Positions 35,283 to 44,776 are shown, numbered from the stretch's first letter. The stretch is DNA of 64,000 nucleotides from JAEMQF01 sp963850525 (GCA_963850525.1 CAWKLQ010000005.1:13207-77206), one strand, 5' to 3'. Numbers and translations: made by a program. Notes: generated by a model not told the origin, from the letters alone.

Positions 35283-36902
35283 TCAGCGCAGGCCCAACAT
35301 CGCGCCGATCTTGCCGCGCACGCTGTGGTCGCGAATCATCTCGTGCGCCGCGTTGTGGCCCGGCATTCCCGACACGCCGCCGCCCGGGTGCGAACCCGCG
35401 CCGCACATGTAGAGGTTCTTGATCGGCGCGCGGTAGTCGCCATGGCCCAGCACGGGTCGCGCCGCCCAGAGCTGGTCCAGGCTCATCACGCCGTGCATGA
35501 TGTCGCCGCGCAGCAGGCCGAACTTGCGCTCCAGGTCAAGCGGTGTTAGCACGCTGCGTGCGATCACGCTGCGCTTGAAGTTCGGTGCGAAGCGCGTCAC
35601 GGTGGCGATCACTGCGTCTGCGGCGGCGTCGCGCGCGGCGTCGTCCCAAGTCCGGCCGTTCGGCAAGTCGTAGGCGAACTGCTGGCAGAACAGGCTGGCC
35701 ACATGTGCGCCGGGCGGCGCGAGGCTTGCGTCGACACAACTCGGAATCAGCATCTCGACGACCGGCTCGCTCGACCAGCCGCTTCTGCGCGCATCGTGAA
35801 ACGCGCGGTCCATGTAGTCCAGCGAAGGCGCGATGACGATGCCGCTCGCGTGGTGTTCGGCCGGCTCGCGCCCGGGCAGGCAAGTGAAGTCCGGCAGCTC
35901 CGAGAGCGCGACGTTCATGCGCAGCGTCCCCGAATCACTGCGGTGGCGTTGCATCGCGGCTTTGAAGCCACTGGACAGTTCGCTTGCCGGAACGAGCTTG
36001 TCGAACAGCAGGCGCGGGTTCAGGTTCGATGCGATCACGTCGGCGTCGACTTCGCGCCCGTCGGCGAGCAACACACCGGTGGCGCGCCCGTTCGCGACTT
36101 TCACCTGCGCGACGGTGGCCTCCAGAATGAATTTCACGCCGAGCTGCTCGCAGGCGCGCGCCATCGCCTGCGTGATCGCGCCCATGCCGCCCACCGCGTG
36201 CCCCCAGATCCCCTTCTTGCCGTTCACGCCGCCGAAGCAATGGTGCAGCAGCACGTAGGCCGAGCCGGGCGTGTCAGGGCTGGCGTAGTGGCCGACGATG
36301 GAGTCGAAGCCGAGCGCCGCCTTGAGCGGTGCAGACTCGAACCAGCCGTCGAGCATGTCGCGCGCGCTCTTGACGAACAGCGCGAGCACGTCGCGGCGCT
36401 GCTCGACGTTCAACTTCGCGAATTGCCGGCCCTGGCGCAGCGCCGGAACCAGGGTTCCGGTCAGCGTTGCCAGGTCGGGGGGCGTTTGCAGCGACAGGTC
36501 GCGCAACACGTCGGCGACTCGGTCCAACATGTCCTGATACGCCGGCAGTTGCTGCGCGTCGCGCTTCGAGAACTTCGCGACTTCGGCCTGGGTTCGCGCC
36601 AGGTCACCGCCCATCTTCAAATAGTGCGTGTCATCGAGCGGCAGAAAGTTCGAGATCGGCCGCTCGAGGATGCGCAACCCCAAATCGTGCAGCCGCATAT
36701 CGGCGATCACCTTGGGCGCGAGCAGGCTCACTGTGTAGCTCGCGACCGAATTGCGAAACCCGGGGTGGAACTCCTCCGTCACTGCCGCGCCGCCGACGAC
36801 GCCGCGGCGCTCGATCACGGTGACGGAAAAGCCGGCGCGTGCGAGATAAAACGCGCACACCAGGCCGTTGTGGCCCGCGCCGATGATGGCGGCGGTCTTC
36901 AC
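35283..36902 (-). CDS. FAD-dependent phytoene desaturase-like oxidoreductase (CrtI/PYROXD2 type)
   Basis: 539 residues, with the FAD-binding motif at the extreme N-terminus (MKTAAIIGAGHNGLVCAFYL) and RRGVVGGAAVTEE as the second dinucleotide-binding turn. The C-terminus has the CrtI-family LYMCGAGSHPGGGVSGMPGH. The product resembles PYROXD2-like oxidoreductases rather than true carotenoid enzymes, and no carotenoid genes are nearby. The initiation codon is GTG. A palindromic repeat ends only one or two bases before it, so the usual ribosome-binding site is absent or provided by the repeat. Confidence 0.88.
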   Translation of the reverse strand: MKTAAIIGAGHNGLVCAFYLARAGFSVTVIERRGVVGGAAVTEEFHPGFRNSVASYTVSLLAPKVIADMRLHDLGLRILERPISNFLPLDDTHYLKMGGDLARTQAEVAKFSKRDAQQLPAYQDMLDRVADVLRDLSLQTPPDLATLTGTLVPALRQGRQFAKLNVEQRRDVLALFVKSARDMLDGWFESAPLKAALGFDSIVGHYASPDTPGSAYVLLHHCFGGVNGKKGIWGHAVGGMGAITQAMARACEQLGVKFILEATVAQVKVANGRATGVLLADGREVDADVIASNLNPRLLFDKLVPASELSSGFKAAMQRHRSDSGTLRMNVALSELPDFTCLPGREPAEHHASGIVIAPSLDYMDRAFHDARRSGWSSEPVVEMLIPSCVDASLAPPGAHVASLFCQQFAYDLPNGRTWDDAARDAAADAVIATVTRFAPNFKRSVIARSVLTPLDLERKFGLLRGDIMHGVMSLDQLWAARPVLGHGDYRAPIKNLYMCGAGSHPGGGVSGMPGHNAAHEMIRDHSVRGKIGAMLGLR

Positions 36903-36903
36903 G

Positions 36904-36980
36904 CGTCATCCCGGCGAACGCCGGGATCCACTGCGTGCATGACGGACGACGGGTGGATCCCGGCGTGCGCCGGGATGACG
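36904..36980. repeat. REP-like palindromic repeat pair abutting a gene start
   Basis: Arms CGTCATCCCGGCGAACGCCG (from 36904) and TGGATCCCGGCGTGCGCCGG (from 36954) are inverted, like the pair at 26949. The first arm lies immediately upstream of the GTG start of the oxidoreductase, so transcripts of that gene would carry the hairpin in their 5' leader. Confidence 0.85.
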
Positions 36981-37029
36981 GCCCGGGCTGAGCCCACAGC
37001 CGGGGCGGGCCTGGCCGCCGCAATCACCA

Positions 37030-38826
37030 TCAAATGGGGTCGGTGCGCTGCAGCAGCCAGGCCAGTGCCGGCCCGGTCACGAGCCCGCGCAGCCGCGCGC
37101 GCACCGTCGCGTGGTAGGCGTTGAGCCAGTCGACCTCGTCCTGGCGCAACAACGGACGATCGATGCAGCGCGTGTCGATCGGGCACAGCGTGAGCGTCTC
37201 GAACTCGAGGAACTCGCCGAACTCATTGCTCGCCGACGGCACGTTGAGCACCAGGTTCTCGATGCGAATTCCCCATCGCCCGGCGCGGTAAAGGCCCGGC
37301 TCGACGCTCGTGATCATTCCCGGCTCCATCGCCATGTGCGGCTCGGGAATCGCCTTGGAAATGCTTTGCGGACCTTCGTGAACGTTCAGGAAGTAGCCCA
37401 CGCCGTGGCCCGTGCCGTGGCCGAAGTCCAGGCCGTGCTCCCACATCGGGACGCGTGCGATCGCGTCCAGCATCGGTGACAAGGTGCCGCGTGGAAAGCG
37501 CGTGCGGCTCAGGCCCAGCGTGCCTTTCAGCACGAGCGTGTAGTCGCGCTTCTGCTCGTCGCTCACCTTGCCGATCGGCCAGACGCGCGTGATGTCGGTC
37601 GTGCCGCCGAGGTACTGGCCGCCTGAGTCGATGAGCAAGAGGCCGTTGCCCTGGATTTCCGCGTGCGACTCAGGCGTGGCGCGGTAGTGCGGCATCGCGC
37701 CGTTCGCGTTGAAGCCGGCGATCGTGTTGAAGCTGAGACCCACGAAGCCGGTACGCCTGGCGCGCGCCGCGCTCAGATGTTCGTCGACCGTCAATTCGGT
37801 GAGCCGCTCGCCGCGCGCCAGCGCGTCTTCGAACCAGGCGTAGAACTCGCAGCACGCCGCGCCGTCTTGCGCCATCGCGGCGCGAATGTGCTCGGCTTCC
37901 GCAGCGCTCTTGCGGCTCTTCATCAATGTCGACGGGTTGATCGCCTCGATCACCTTCACGCTTGCGTTGGCACGCACGCTGAACGTGATGCGGCGCGGGT
38001 CGATGAGCAGCACGGCGTCGCCCGGCAATGCGGCGAGCGTTGCGGCGGCTTGTGCGTAGGGCGCGATACGCGCGCCGTCGCGCGCGAGTGTGGCGCGCAA
38101 TTCGGCGCTGACCTTGCCATCGCCGACGAACAGCGTCGCCTCGGAGGCGTCGATGAGCGCGTGCGCGAGGAACACCGGGTTGTACGAGACATCGGAGCCG
38201 CGCAAGTTGAACAGCCAGGCGATGTCGTCGACCGTCGAGATGAAGTGAAACGTCGCGCCGTGCCTTGCCATTGCTTCGCGCACCTGCATCAGCTTCGCAG
38301 CGCGAGCCAGAGGCGCGTGCGGCGCGAGGTGCTCGTAGACGGGCTGCATGGGCAGGCCCGGGCGCTCCGGCCAGACGTGCTCGATCACGTCGAAATCGGT
38401 GCGCAGCTGCACGCCGGCCTGTTCGAGTCGGGTGCGCAATTGCTGCGCCGCGGCCAGACCGAGCACGCTGCCGTCGACGCCGACGCTCGCGCCGCGCGCC
38501 ATGTTCGTCGCCAGCCAGTCGACATGCGTGGCTGCGGTGCCGGAGGCGATTTTCACGAGGTCGATGCCGCTGCCTGCCAGCTCATGCGCCGCCTGCTCCC
38601 AGTAACGGCTGTCGGCGAAGACGGCGGCCGCATCCAGCGTCACCGCCAGCGTTCCCATCGAGCCTGTAAAGCCCGACAGCCACTGCCGCCCTTGCCAGCG
38701 CTCGGGCAAGTACTCGCTCAAATGCGGATCGCTCGAGGGCACGAGCACCGCCGCCAAGCCATGGGCCTTCAGGCAATCGCGGACCTTGTCGATGCGAAGG
38801 CGGTAAGGTGAGGTGCGGGTGTCCAT
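37030..38826 (-). CDS. Xaa-Pro aminopeptidase, M24B family
   Basis: About 598 residues from ATG 38826 (GGAG site). Two creatinase-N-like domains (RLRIDKVRDCLKAHGLAAVL; SDPHLSEYLP; WLSGFTGSMGTLAVT) precede the pita-bread catalytic domain with metal ligands in LLIDSGGQYLGGTTDITRVW (two Asp), HGTGHGVGYFLNVHEGP (His), SVEPGLYRAGRWGIRIENLV (Glu, Glu). It removes an N-terminal residue before proline, using two metal ions, in the cytoplasm. It lies 127 bases after the REP pair and is 47 bases downstream of ndh; the two are on the same strand. Confidence 0.93.
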   Translation of the reverse strand: MDTRTSPYRLRIDKVRDCLKAHGLAAVLVPSSDPHLSEYLPERWQGRQWLSGFTGSMGTLAVTLDAAAVFADSRYWEQAAHELAGSGIDLVKIASGTAATHVDWLATNMARGASVGVDGSVLGLAAAQQLRTRLEQAGVQLRTDFDVIEHVWPERPGLPMQPVYEHLAPHAPLARAAKLMQVREAMARHGATFHFISTVDDIAWLFNLRGSDVSYNPVFLAHALIDASEATLFVGDGKVSAELRATLARDGARIAPYAQAAATLAALPGDAVLLIDPRRITFSVRANASVKVIEAINPSTLMKSRKSAAEAEHIRAAMAQDGAACCEFYAWFEDALARGERLTELTVDEHLSAARARRTGFVGLSFNTIAGFNANGAMPHYRATPESHAEIQGNGLLLIDSGGQYLGGTTDITRVWPIGKVSDEQKRDYTLVLKGTLGLSRTRFPRGTLSPMLDAIARVPMWEHGLDFGHGTGHGVGYFLNVHEGPQSISKAIPEPHMAMEPGMITSVEPGLYRAGRWGIRIENLVLNVPSASNEFGEFLEFETLTLCPIDTRCIDRPLLRQDEVDWLNAYHATVRARLRGLVTGPALAWLLQRTDPI

Positions 38827-38875
38827 CAACAACTCCAATCGTGGCCCTGGTTTGACGAGCAGGCCGTCGGCGATT

Positions 38876-40216
38876 CTAGGTGTCGGGCGCCTTCGGCGGC
38901 TGCGCCACGACGCGCGCGCTGCGCTCGAAAGTGAAGTAAGCCCAGGCCCATTCGAGCATCACGATCAGACGGTTGCGAAAGCCGATCAGGAAGTAGATGT
39001 GCGCAAACAGCCAGAACAGCCACGCGATCAACCCCGAGAAACGCAAGGCGCCGAACGCTGGGACGGCGAGGTCGACGACCGCCGACTTGCGGCCTATCGT
39101 CGCCAGGTTGCCGTAGTCGATGTAGCGAAAGGCGCGCGTCGGCTCGCCGCGCAATCGGCGCAACAGGTTCGCCGCGGCGCAGCGCCCCATCTGTTTGGCT
39201 GCCGGGCTCACACCGGGAACGGCGCTGGGCGCGGCGCGGCCGGGTTGGTGGCTTTGCGCCGCAGCGAGGTCGCCGATCACGGCGACGTTCGGATGGCCGC
39301 TCACGCTCAGGTCGGGCTGCACGATGATGCGGCCGGCGCGATCGAGTGTCGCGCCGCTGCTTGCGGCGAGGCTGCTGCCCAGCGCCGAACCGGCCACGCC
39401 GGCGGCCCAGATCACGGTGTGGCTGTTCAAGCGCAGCAACGTCGTCACCGCGCCGTCGCGAAGCTCATACGTCACGCCTTGCGCGTCGATGTTGGTCACC
39501 CTGCAACCGGTGCGCACATCCACGCCGATGCGAACGAGCTGCACGCGAGCGCGTTCGGACAACGCCGGAACAAAGCTGCCGAGCACCCGCTGCGAGCCTT
39601 CGATCAACACGACGTGGGCCTGCGTGGAGTCGATGCGGCGGAACTCGTCTTTCAGGGTGTGCAGCGCAATTTCGCTCATCGTTCCGGCCATCTCCACGCC
39701 GGTGGGGCCAGCGCCGATCACGACAAAGGTCAGCCACGCCGCGCGCTGCGCGAGGTCTTCGCAGCGCTCCGCGTGCTCGAACGCACCGATCACTTTGGCG
39801 CGGATGTCGAACGCGTCAGCGAGGGTTTTCAGACCGGGCGCAAAGCGCGCCCAGGCGTCGTGGCCGAAGTAGCTGTGCGTCGCGCCGGGCGCGGCGATCA
39901 GGTGGTCGAAGTGCAGCTTCGCACCGTCGTCCAGCGTCGCGCTCATCTCGCGCGCGTCGATCGCCGTCACCTCGGCCTGCAGAATCGTCAGGTTGCCGCG
40001 CTGCATTTCGCGGCGCAGTGTGTGGCGGATCGGTGCGCTGATCGCCGGCGCGCTGAGTCCCGCGGTCGCCACCTGGTACAGCAAAGGCTGGAACAGGTGG
40101 TGATTCGTGCGGTCGACGAGGGTGATTTCGACGCGCTCCTTGGACAGGGCGCGCACCGCCTCCAGACCGCCGAAGCCGCAGCCGATGATGAGCACGCGCG
40201 GCAACGGCGCCGTCAT
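38876..40216 (-). CDS. ndh: Type II NADH:quinone oxidoreductase (NDH-2)
   Basis: 446 residues. The first dinucleotide motif is VLIIGCGFGGLEAVRAL (FAD) and a second is VVIGAGPTGVEMAGTMSEIA (NAD). NHHLFQPLLYQVATAGLS is the family's typical segment, and DLAAAQ with a preceding VIGD is the C-terminal FAD contact. The C-terminal part has hydrophobic helices (LIAWLFWLFAHIYFLIGF) for membrane binding. It passes electrons from NADH to quinone without pumping protons. Its start overlaps the stop of the upstream TAXI-type gene (ATGA). Confidence 0.92.
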   Translation of the reverse strand: MTAPLPRVLIIGCGFGGLEAVRALSKERVEITLVDRTNHHLFQPLLYQVATAGLSAPAISAPIRHTLRREMQRGNLTILQAEVTAIDAREMSATLDDGAKLHFDHLIAAPGATHSYFGHDAWARFAPGLKTLADAFDIRAKVIGAFEHAERCEDLAQRAAWLTFVVIGAGPTGVEMAGTMSEIALHTLKDEFRRIDSTQAHVVLIEGSQRVLGSFVPALSERARVQLVRIGVDVRTGCRVTNIDAQGVTYELRDGAVTTLLRLNSHTVIWAAGVAGSALGSSLAASSGATLDRAGRIIVQPDLSVSGHPNVAVIGDLAAAQSHQPGRAAPSAVPGVSPAAKQMGRCAAANLLRRLRGEPTRAFRYIDYGNLATIGRKSAVVDLAVPAFGALRFSGLIAWLFWLFAHIYFLIGFRNRLIVMLEWAWAYFTFERSARVVAQPPKAPDT

Positions 40217-41583
40217 GCCGCGTTCGCCCTCGCATCGGCGGGCGCAGCCGCCGGCAACGCGAGCAACTTGGCGCGCACCATCTGGATGTGGCTGCGCAGC
40301 GAGTACAGCTCGTCGGCGTAACTCAGCGGCACGGCGACGCGCTCGACGCGCTGTTCGATGTCGGCAAGTTCACCCAACAGTTCATCGTTGGAGCGTTCGC
40401 CGAATGAATTTTCCACGCCGCGCAACTGCGCGTACCAGCGGAAGATTCGCGAGCGGATGCGAAACTGGTAGAGCGGTGGCACGATCCGCGACAGCGGCAG
40501 CAGAATCACGATGATCGACGCGAGCACGACCCACATGCGGTCGATCAGGTTCGCCAGCCAGAACGGCAGGTAGCGTTGCAGCAGCGGCACGCCGCTCTTG
40601 TAGAAGCGTTCGGCCTCCTTGGCGAGCGGCATTTCGGTGTGCGCCGCGCTCGGGAATTCGCCCTTGCGGTGGAACCAGCCGGCGTCGCCGTGAATGTGCT
40701 GCGCCGCCTGCACGAACAGCTGCACGAGCGCCGGGTGCGTGCCCTCCTTGGCGACCAGCGTCGCGGTGGGCGCGACGAGGCGCACGTCGGTGCCGGGCAG
40801 ATCGCGCGCGAGGTCGACGATGCCGCGCGGCAGGACCACCGGGCTCATGAAGGCAAAGCGCCGCGAATACGCTTCGGACTGGGCAAAGTCGAAGAGCTTG
40901 ATGCCCGGAGTGCGGAGCAACATCTGCACCATCAGTGATTCCGGCGCCGAAGCGAAGACAAGCGCGTCGATCTCGCCTGAGAGCAGCGTCACCACGGCGG
41001 GGGTTTGCGGCTGTTCGAGCAGGGTGAGCGTCTTGCGCTCGATGCCGTTCGCCTCGAGCAGACGCTTCATCAGCAACGGCGTGCCGCTGCCGGGCGGGCC
41101 GATGTTGAGCTTCCAGTCGGGCAGTTGCGCGAGCGAGCTCAGCGTGTCACCTTTCAACAGGCGTTTGGCCGACTCTTCGCGGTAGAACAACCACACCGGC
41201 TCGTGAAACAGGCTGCCCAGCGCCACCAGGCCTTCATTCGCAACGTCGTCGACGTCGCGCTCGACGTCGGCGCCGCCTTGCACGAACGCCAGGTCCACCG
41301 GCGACGCGTCGTCGCGCAGCAGTGCCAGGTTCTCCGCCGCACCCTGGGTGCTTCGCAGTTCGACGCGAATCCCGTGCAGCTTCAAGAAGGCCGCGTAGCG
41401 CTTGCCGAATTCGGCGTACGCGCCCTGGTCCTGGCCGGTGGCAAGAACGACGCGTGGCGGCGGCGTCGGGTCGAGCACCCAATACGCGCCGCCGAGCAGC
41501 GCGACGGCGATGAGCAAGAACGGCCCGACCGTGACCGCCAGGTCTCGCACCGAAAGAAGGGTGTAGCGCAGAAGTTTGGGCAT
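40213..41583 (-). CDS. TAXI-family solute-binding protein with membrane anchors
   Basis: About 456 residues from ATG 41583; no clear ribosome-binding site is visible, and an in-frame GTG about 24 bases upstream is an alternative. An N-terminal membrane segment (VTVGPFLLIAVALLGGAYWV) precedes a TAXI-like binding domain (VVLATGQDQGAYAEFGKRYA, LAFVQGGAD, WKLNIGPPGSGTPLLMKRLL). Near the C-terminus is a further hydrophobic helix (MWVVLASIIVILLPLSRIV) and a cytoplasmic helical tail. Typical TAXI proteins are periplasmic and work with a DctQM-type transporter; none is visible here. Translational coupling to ndh is unusual. Confidence 0.8.
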   Translation of the reverse strand: MPKLLRYTLLSVRDLAVTVGPFLLIAVALLGGAYWVLDPTPPPRVVLATGQDQGAYAEFGKRYAAFLKLHGIRVELRSTQGAAENLALLRDDASPVDLAFVQGGADVERDVDDVANEGLVALGSLFHEPVWLFYREESAKRLLKGDTLSSLAQLPDWKLNIGPPGSGTPLLMKRLLEANGIERKTLTLLEQPQTPAVVTLLSGEIDALVFASAPESLMVQMLLRTPGIKLFDFAQSEAYSRRFAFMSPVVLPRGIVDLARDLPGTDVRLVAPTATLVAKEGTHPALVQLFVQAAQHIHGDAGWFHRKGEFPSAAHTEMPLAKEAERFYKSGVPLLQRYLPFWLANLIDRMWVVLASIIVILLPLSRIVPPLYQFRIRSRIFRWYAQLRGVENSFGERSNDELLGELADIEQRVERVAVPLSYADELYSLRSHIQMVRAKLLALPAAAPADARANAA

Positions 41584-41702
41584 GGGCAGGAGGAGAGCGT
41601 TGCCAACCCGCACGATAGCGCTTGTGCACGCGTGTCGGGAGGGTCGATCGGCAACGCGCCTTAGACTGTGGCCGGCGCATCCCTGACGGCCGCCACACTG
41701 CA

Positions 41703-42521
41703 ATGACCAAGTCGATTCCCCCTGGTGCCTTCGCCGCGCTCGAGGCACACCACTACCGTGCGAGCGCGTTGACGCGCGGCCCGTGGCACCCCGAGCAACA
41801 GCACGCCGGACCGCCGATCGCGCTGGTGTGCCGCGCCGTTGAAGCCGTCGCGGCAGAGCACGGCCTGACGCACATCTCGCGGCTTACCGCGAACTTGTTG
41901 CGTCCGGTTCCGATCGGCGACGTCGCCATCGAGGTGGCCACCGACTATGCGGGGCGCAACGCCGGGCACTATTCGGCGCAGTTGCTCGCCGGCGGCAAGT
42001 GCGTCGCTCGCTTCACGGCGCTGGCTCAACGCGAAAGCGAAGTGGCTTTGCCGTCCACCCTGCCCGCCGACCCGCCCGGCCACCCGCCGCCGCGGCTGCC
42101 GCCGGGGCCGGAGCAATCCCCCGAAGGCGTATTTCCCTTCGCTGGCAAGCACGTCGGCTACGCCGATCTGGTCGAAACGCGCGTGGCCAGCGGCAACATG
42201 TTCAGCGGCCCGTGCGCGATCTGGTTTCGCTTGCGCCACGCGTTGCTCGAGGGCGAAACACCGAGTGTTTATCAGCGGATCGCAGTCGCTGCGGACTCCG
42301 GCAACGGCATCAGCGCCGCGCTCGATTTCAAGAAGTACCTGTTCGTGAATTCGGATTTGACGATCAACTTGCTGCGCCGGCCGCGCGGGCAGTGGGTCTG
42401 CGTCGACGCGCGCACGCATCTCGGCCCCGACGGCTGCGGCGTCGCCGCGTCGAACCTGTTCGACACCGACGGATTGATCGGCATGGCCACGCAAAGCCTG
42501 TCGATCCGCGCGCGCGAATGA
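41703..42521 (+). CDS. Acyl-CoA thioesterase family protein (TesB-like double hotdog)
   Basis: 272 residues. The first half has HYRASALTRGPWHPEQQHAG then PPIALVCRAVE, and the second half SGNGISAALDFKKYLFVNSD then LTINLLRRP, the two hotdog repeats of TesB-like proteins. The SGNGIS segment carries the Asp-rich end typical of the family. It likely hydrolyses acyl-CoA. The downstream acyl-CoA dehydrogenase starts 29 bases after its stop, so the two are probably one operon for acyl-CoA breakdown. Confidence 0.85.
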   Translation: MTKSIPPGAFAALEAHHYRASALTRGPWHPEQQHAGPPIALVCRAVEAVAAEHGLTHISRLTANLLRPVPIGDVAIEVATDYAGRNAGHYSAQLLAGGKCVARFTALAQRESEVALPSTLPADPPGHPPPRLPPGPEQSPEGVFPFAGKHVGYADLVETRVASGNMFSGPCAIWFRLRHALLEGETPSVYQRIAVAADSGNGISAALDFKKYLFVNSDLTINLLRRPRGQWVCVDARTHLGPDGCGVAASNLFDTDGLIGMATQSLSIRARE

Positions 42522-42550
42522 CCCGATCTTCCACACCCTGAGGAACCACC

Positions 42551-43780
42551 ATGCTCACCGAATACTCGCCCAAGACGACCGACCTGCTGCAACGCCTGAA
42601 TGCCTTCTTCGCCGCGCACATTCATCCGAACGAAGCGCGCTACCACGAAGAGATGGACGCCTATCGGCGCGCGGGCAACCCGTGGCAGCCCGTGAAACTG
42701 ATCGACGAACTCAAGGTCAAGGCACGCGCTGCGGGCTTGTGGAACATGTTCCTGCCGCACGCCTACAAGGGCAACGGGGGAATCTCGAACCTCGACTACG
42801 CGCCGCTCTGCGAAGTGATGGGGCGTGTCACCTGGTCGAGCGAAGTTTTCAACTGCTCGGCGCCCGACACCGGCAACATGGAGACCTTCGAGCGCTACGG
42901 CACCGACGCGCAGAAGGCGCAGTGGCTCGAGCCGCTGCTGGCCGGGGAAATCCGCTCGGCGTTCTTGATGACCGAGCCCGCCGTCGCCTCATCGGACGCG
43001 ACGAACATCCAGTGCAGCATCGTGCGCGACGGCGATCACTACGTCGTCAACGGCCGCAAATGGTTCAGTTCGGGCGCCGGTAGCCCACGCTGCAAGATTT
43101 TCATCGTGATGGGCAAGACCGACCCGCAGGCGCCGCGCCACAGCCAGCAAAGCATGGTGCTGATCCCGCGCGACGCTGCGGGCGTCACGGTGTTGCGGCC
43201 CCTGGGCGTGTTCGGCTACGACGACGCGCCGCACGGCCACATGGAAGTCCTGCTCGAGAACGTGCGAATTCCCGCGGCGAACATTCTGCTCGGCGAAGGG
43301 CGCGGCTTCGAGATCGCGCAGGGGCGGCTCGGGCCCGGGCGCATCCACCACTGCATGCGCTCCATCGGCGCGGCAGAGCGCGCGCTCGAGATGATGATCG
43401 ACCGGCTGATGGCACGCAGCGCCTTCGGCAAAAAGCTCTCTGAACAGTCGATCTGGCACGAGCGCATCGCCGAGAGCCGCTGCATGATCGACCAGGCGCG
43501 CCTCCTCACGCTGAACGCCGCGCACATGATGGACGTGGCCGGCAACAAGGCGGCGCGCGCCGAGATCGCGATGATCAAGGTCGTTGCGCCGAATGTCTCG
43601 TGCAAGGTCGTCGACTGGGCGATCCAGGCGCATGGCGCCGCCGGCGTCAGCGGCGACTTCTGGCTTGCCGAAGCGTATGCACACCAGCGCACGGTGCGCA
43701 TCGTCGACGGGCCCGACGAAGTGCACCGCAATGCGATTGCGAAGATCGAGATCGGGAAGAGGGCGGCGCTGCAGCGTTGA
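42551..43780 (+). CDS. Acyl-CoA dehydrogenase family protein (ACAD10/11-like)
   Basis: 409 residues, start behind a GAGGA site. Features are FLMTEPAVASSDATNIQCSI (FAD contact), WFSSGAGSPRCKIFIVMGKT, and a C-terminal WAIQAHGAAGVSGDFWLAEA with DGPDEVHRNAIAKIE, which fits the ACAD10/11-type branch. The enzyme would make a trans-2-enoyl-CoA, passing electrons to ETF. The chain length cannot be read. It converges with the cytochrome gene, 20 bases between stops. Confidence 0.92.
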   Translation: MLTEYSPKTTDLLQRLNAFFAAHIHPNEARYHEEMDAYRRAGNPWQPVKLIDELKVKARAAGLWNMFLPHAYKGNGGISNLDYAPLCEVMGRVTWSSEVFNCSAPDTGNMETFERYGTDAQKAQWLEPLLAGEIRSAFLMTEPAVASSDATNIQCSIVRDGDHYVVNGRKWFSSGAGSPRCKIFIVMGKTDPQAPRHSQQSMVLIPRDAAGVTVLRPLGVFGYDDAPHGHMEVLLENVRIPAANILLGEGRGFEIAQGRLGPGRIHHCMRSIGAAERALEMMIDRLMARSAFGKKLSEQSIWHERIAESRCMIDQARLLTLNAAHMMDVAGNKAARAEIAMIKVVAPNVSCKVVDWAIQAHGAAGVSGDFWLAEAYAHQRTVRIVDGPDEVHRNAIAKIEIGKRAALQR

Positions 43781-43800
43781 GCTGCGCGGCGCCGTCGCGC

Positions 43801-44610
43801 CTACTTGCTCTTCGCCACCGTCGCCAATTCCTTCAACGTGAAGGTGTAGCTCACCTTGTCCAGCGGCTTGTGGCACGCCAGGCACTCGGCCTGGTTGACT
43901 CCCGGGCGGTGCTGCTTGGCCGTGGTGAAGATGCCGTAGTTCCACTCTTCGTTGCGCAGCATCTCGGGGATGTCTTTGCCCCAGCCGGCGTCGCGCTGCA
44001 TCGCCGTGTAGAAGAGCAACTGGTCGGCGACGAAGAAGCCGTCGCTGCCCTTGATCGGGTTCTTGTCAGCGTCCAGCTTGGTCGAAAACACTTCGGCGAG
44101 CAGGTAGGCGCCGTTGGGCAGGTCCTTGCCTTCCTTGGCGGCCTTGATCGCTGCCGGATTCGCGTAGTAGTAGCGGACCTGCTTGGTCGCGGGGAAGTTG
44201 ATCGTGTGGTACCAAGTGAAGCTGTTGCGGTAGCCCTCGGGGAAGCCCACGCTGGTCTTGGCCAGGTTGGGCAGCAGCGCCGACTTGGCGGTGCCGGCCG
44301 CGCCGGGCTGCGCTGCGAAGAAGGCGGCGACGTTGGCGATGTCGTCAGCACTGAGTTGGCTGGCGATCGCGTTCATGACGGCGTTCTTGCGCGACGCGTC
44401 TTTCAGCGCCTTGAGCTGGTTCTCCAAGTAGGCGGCTTTCTGGCCCGCCAGATTCGGAATCGCGTCGGCCACACTCACGCCGTTGGCCCCATGGCACGCC
44501 GCGCAGACGGCGTCGACCTTCGCTTTGCCGGCGCCCACATCGGCGGCGAGGGTCAGCGTGGCGATGGGTGCGCTCAGCGCAAGGGCAAGCCATGGGGTTG
44601 CGAACTTCAT
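43801..44610 (-). CDS. Fusion of class I cytochrome c and cytochrome P460-like domain
   Basis: 269 residues. A signal peptide (MKFATPWLALALSAPIATLT) precedes a class I cytochrome c domain with heme site CAACH (about 35-39), GANGVS and IPNLAGQKAAYLENQLKA, ending in the Met-ligand region (MNAIASQLSADDI). After a linker is a P460-like domain (about 120-260): YRNSFTWYHTINFPATKQVR, NGAYLLAEVFST, and a second heme site CLACH near the C-terminus. P460 domains bind heme c with an extra cross-link in some enzymes and oxidise small nitrogen compounds. A c-type pair like this suggests electron relay, but the substrate is not known. Confidence 0.85.
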   Translation of the reverse strand: MKFATPWLALALSAPIATLTLAADVGAGKAKVDAVCAACHGANGVSVADAIPNLAGQKAAYLENQLKALKDASRKNAVMNAIASQLSADDIANVAAFFAAQPGAAGTAKSALLPNLAKTSVGFPEGYRNSFTWYHTINFPATKQVRYYYANPAAIKAAKEGKDLPNGAYLLAEVFSTKLDADKNPIKGSDGFFVADQLLFYTAMQRDAGWGKDIPEMLRNEEWNYGIFTTAKQHRPGVNQAECLACHKPLDKVSYTFTLKELATVAKSK

Positions 44611-44776
44611 GAGGGTGTGCTCCTTGTGGGGTTTGGCGGGTTCGAGGCGTGGTCGGTATACGCTTGGGGCTTACGCAGGCATCCCGATTTTGGATGCCTC
44701 GGGGCGTTCCCCCACCCGGGATTGCCCGCCCCAGGGGCCGGCCCGCGGCCCAATCGACAATGAACCGAGGTCAACC

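Noticed and set aside
35283..36902. Carotenoid biosynthesis (CrtI)
   Set aside because: No other carotenoid or photosynthesis gene is in the window, and the sequence looks closer to PYROXD2-like oxidoreductases.
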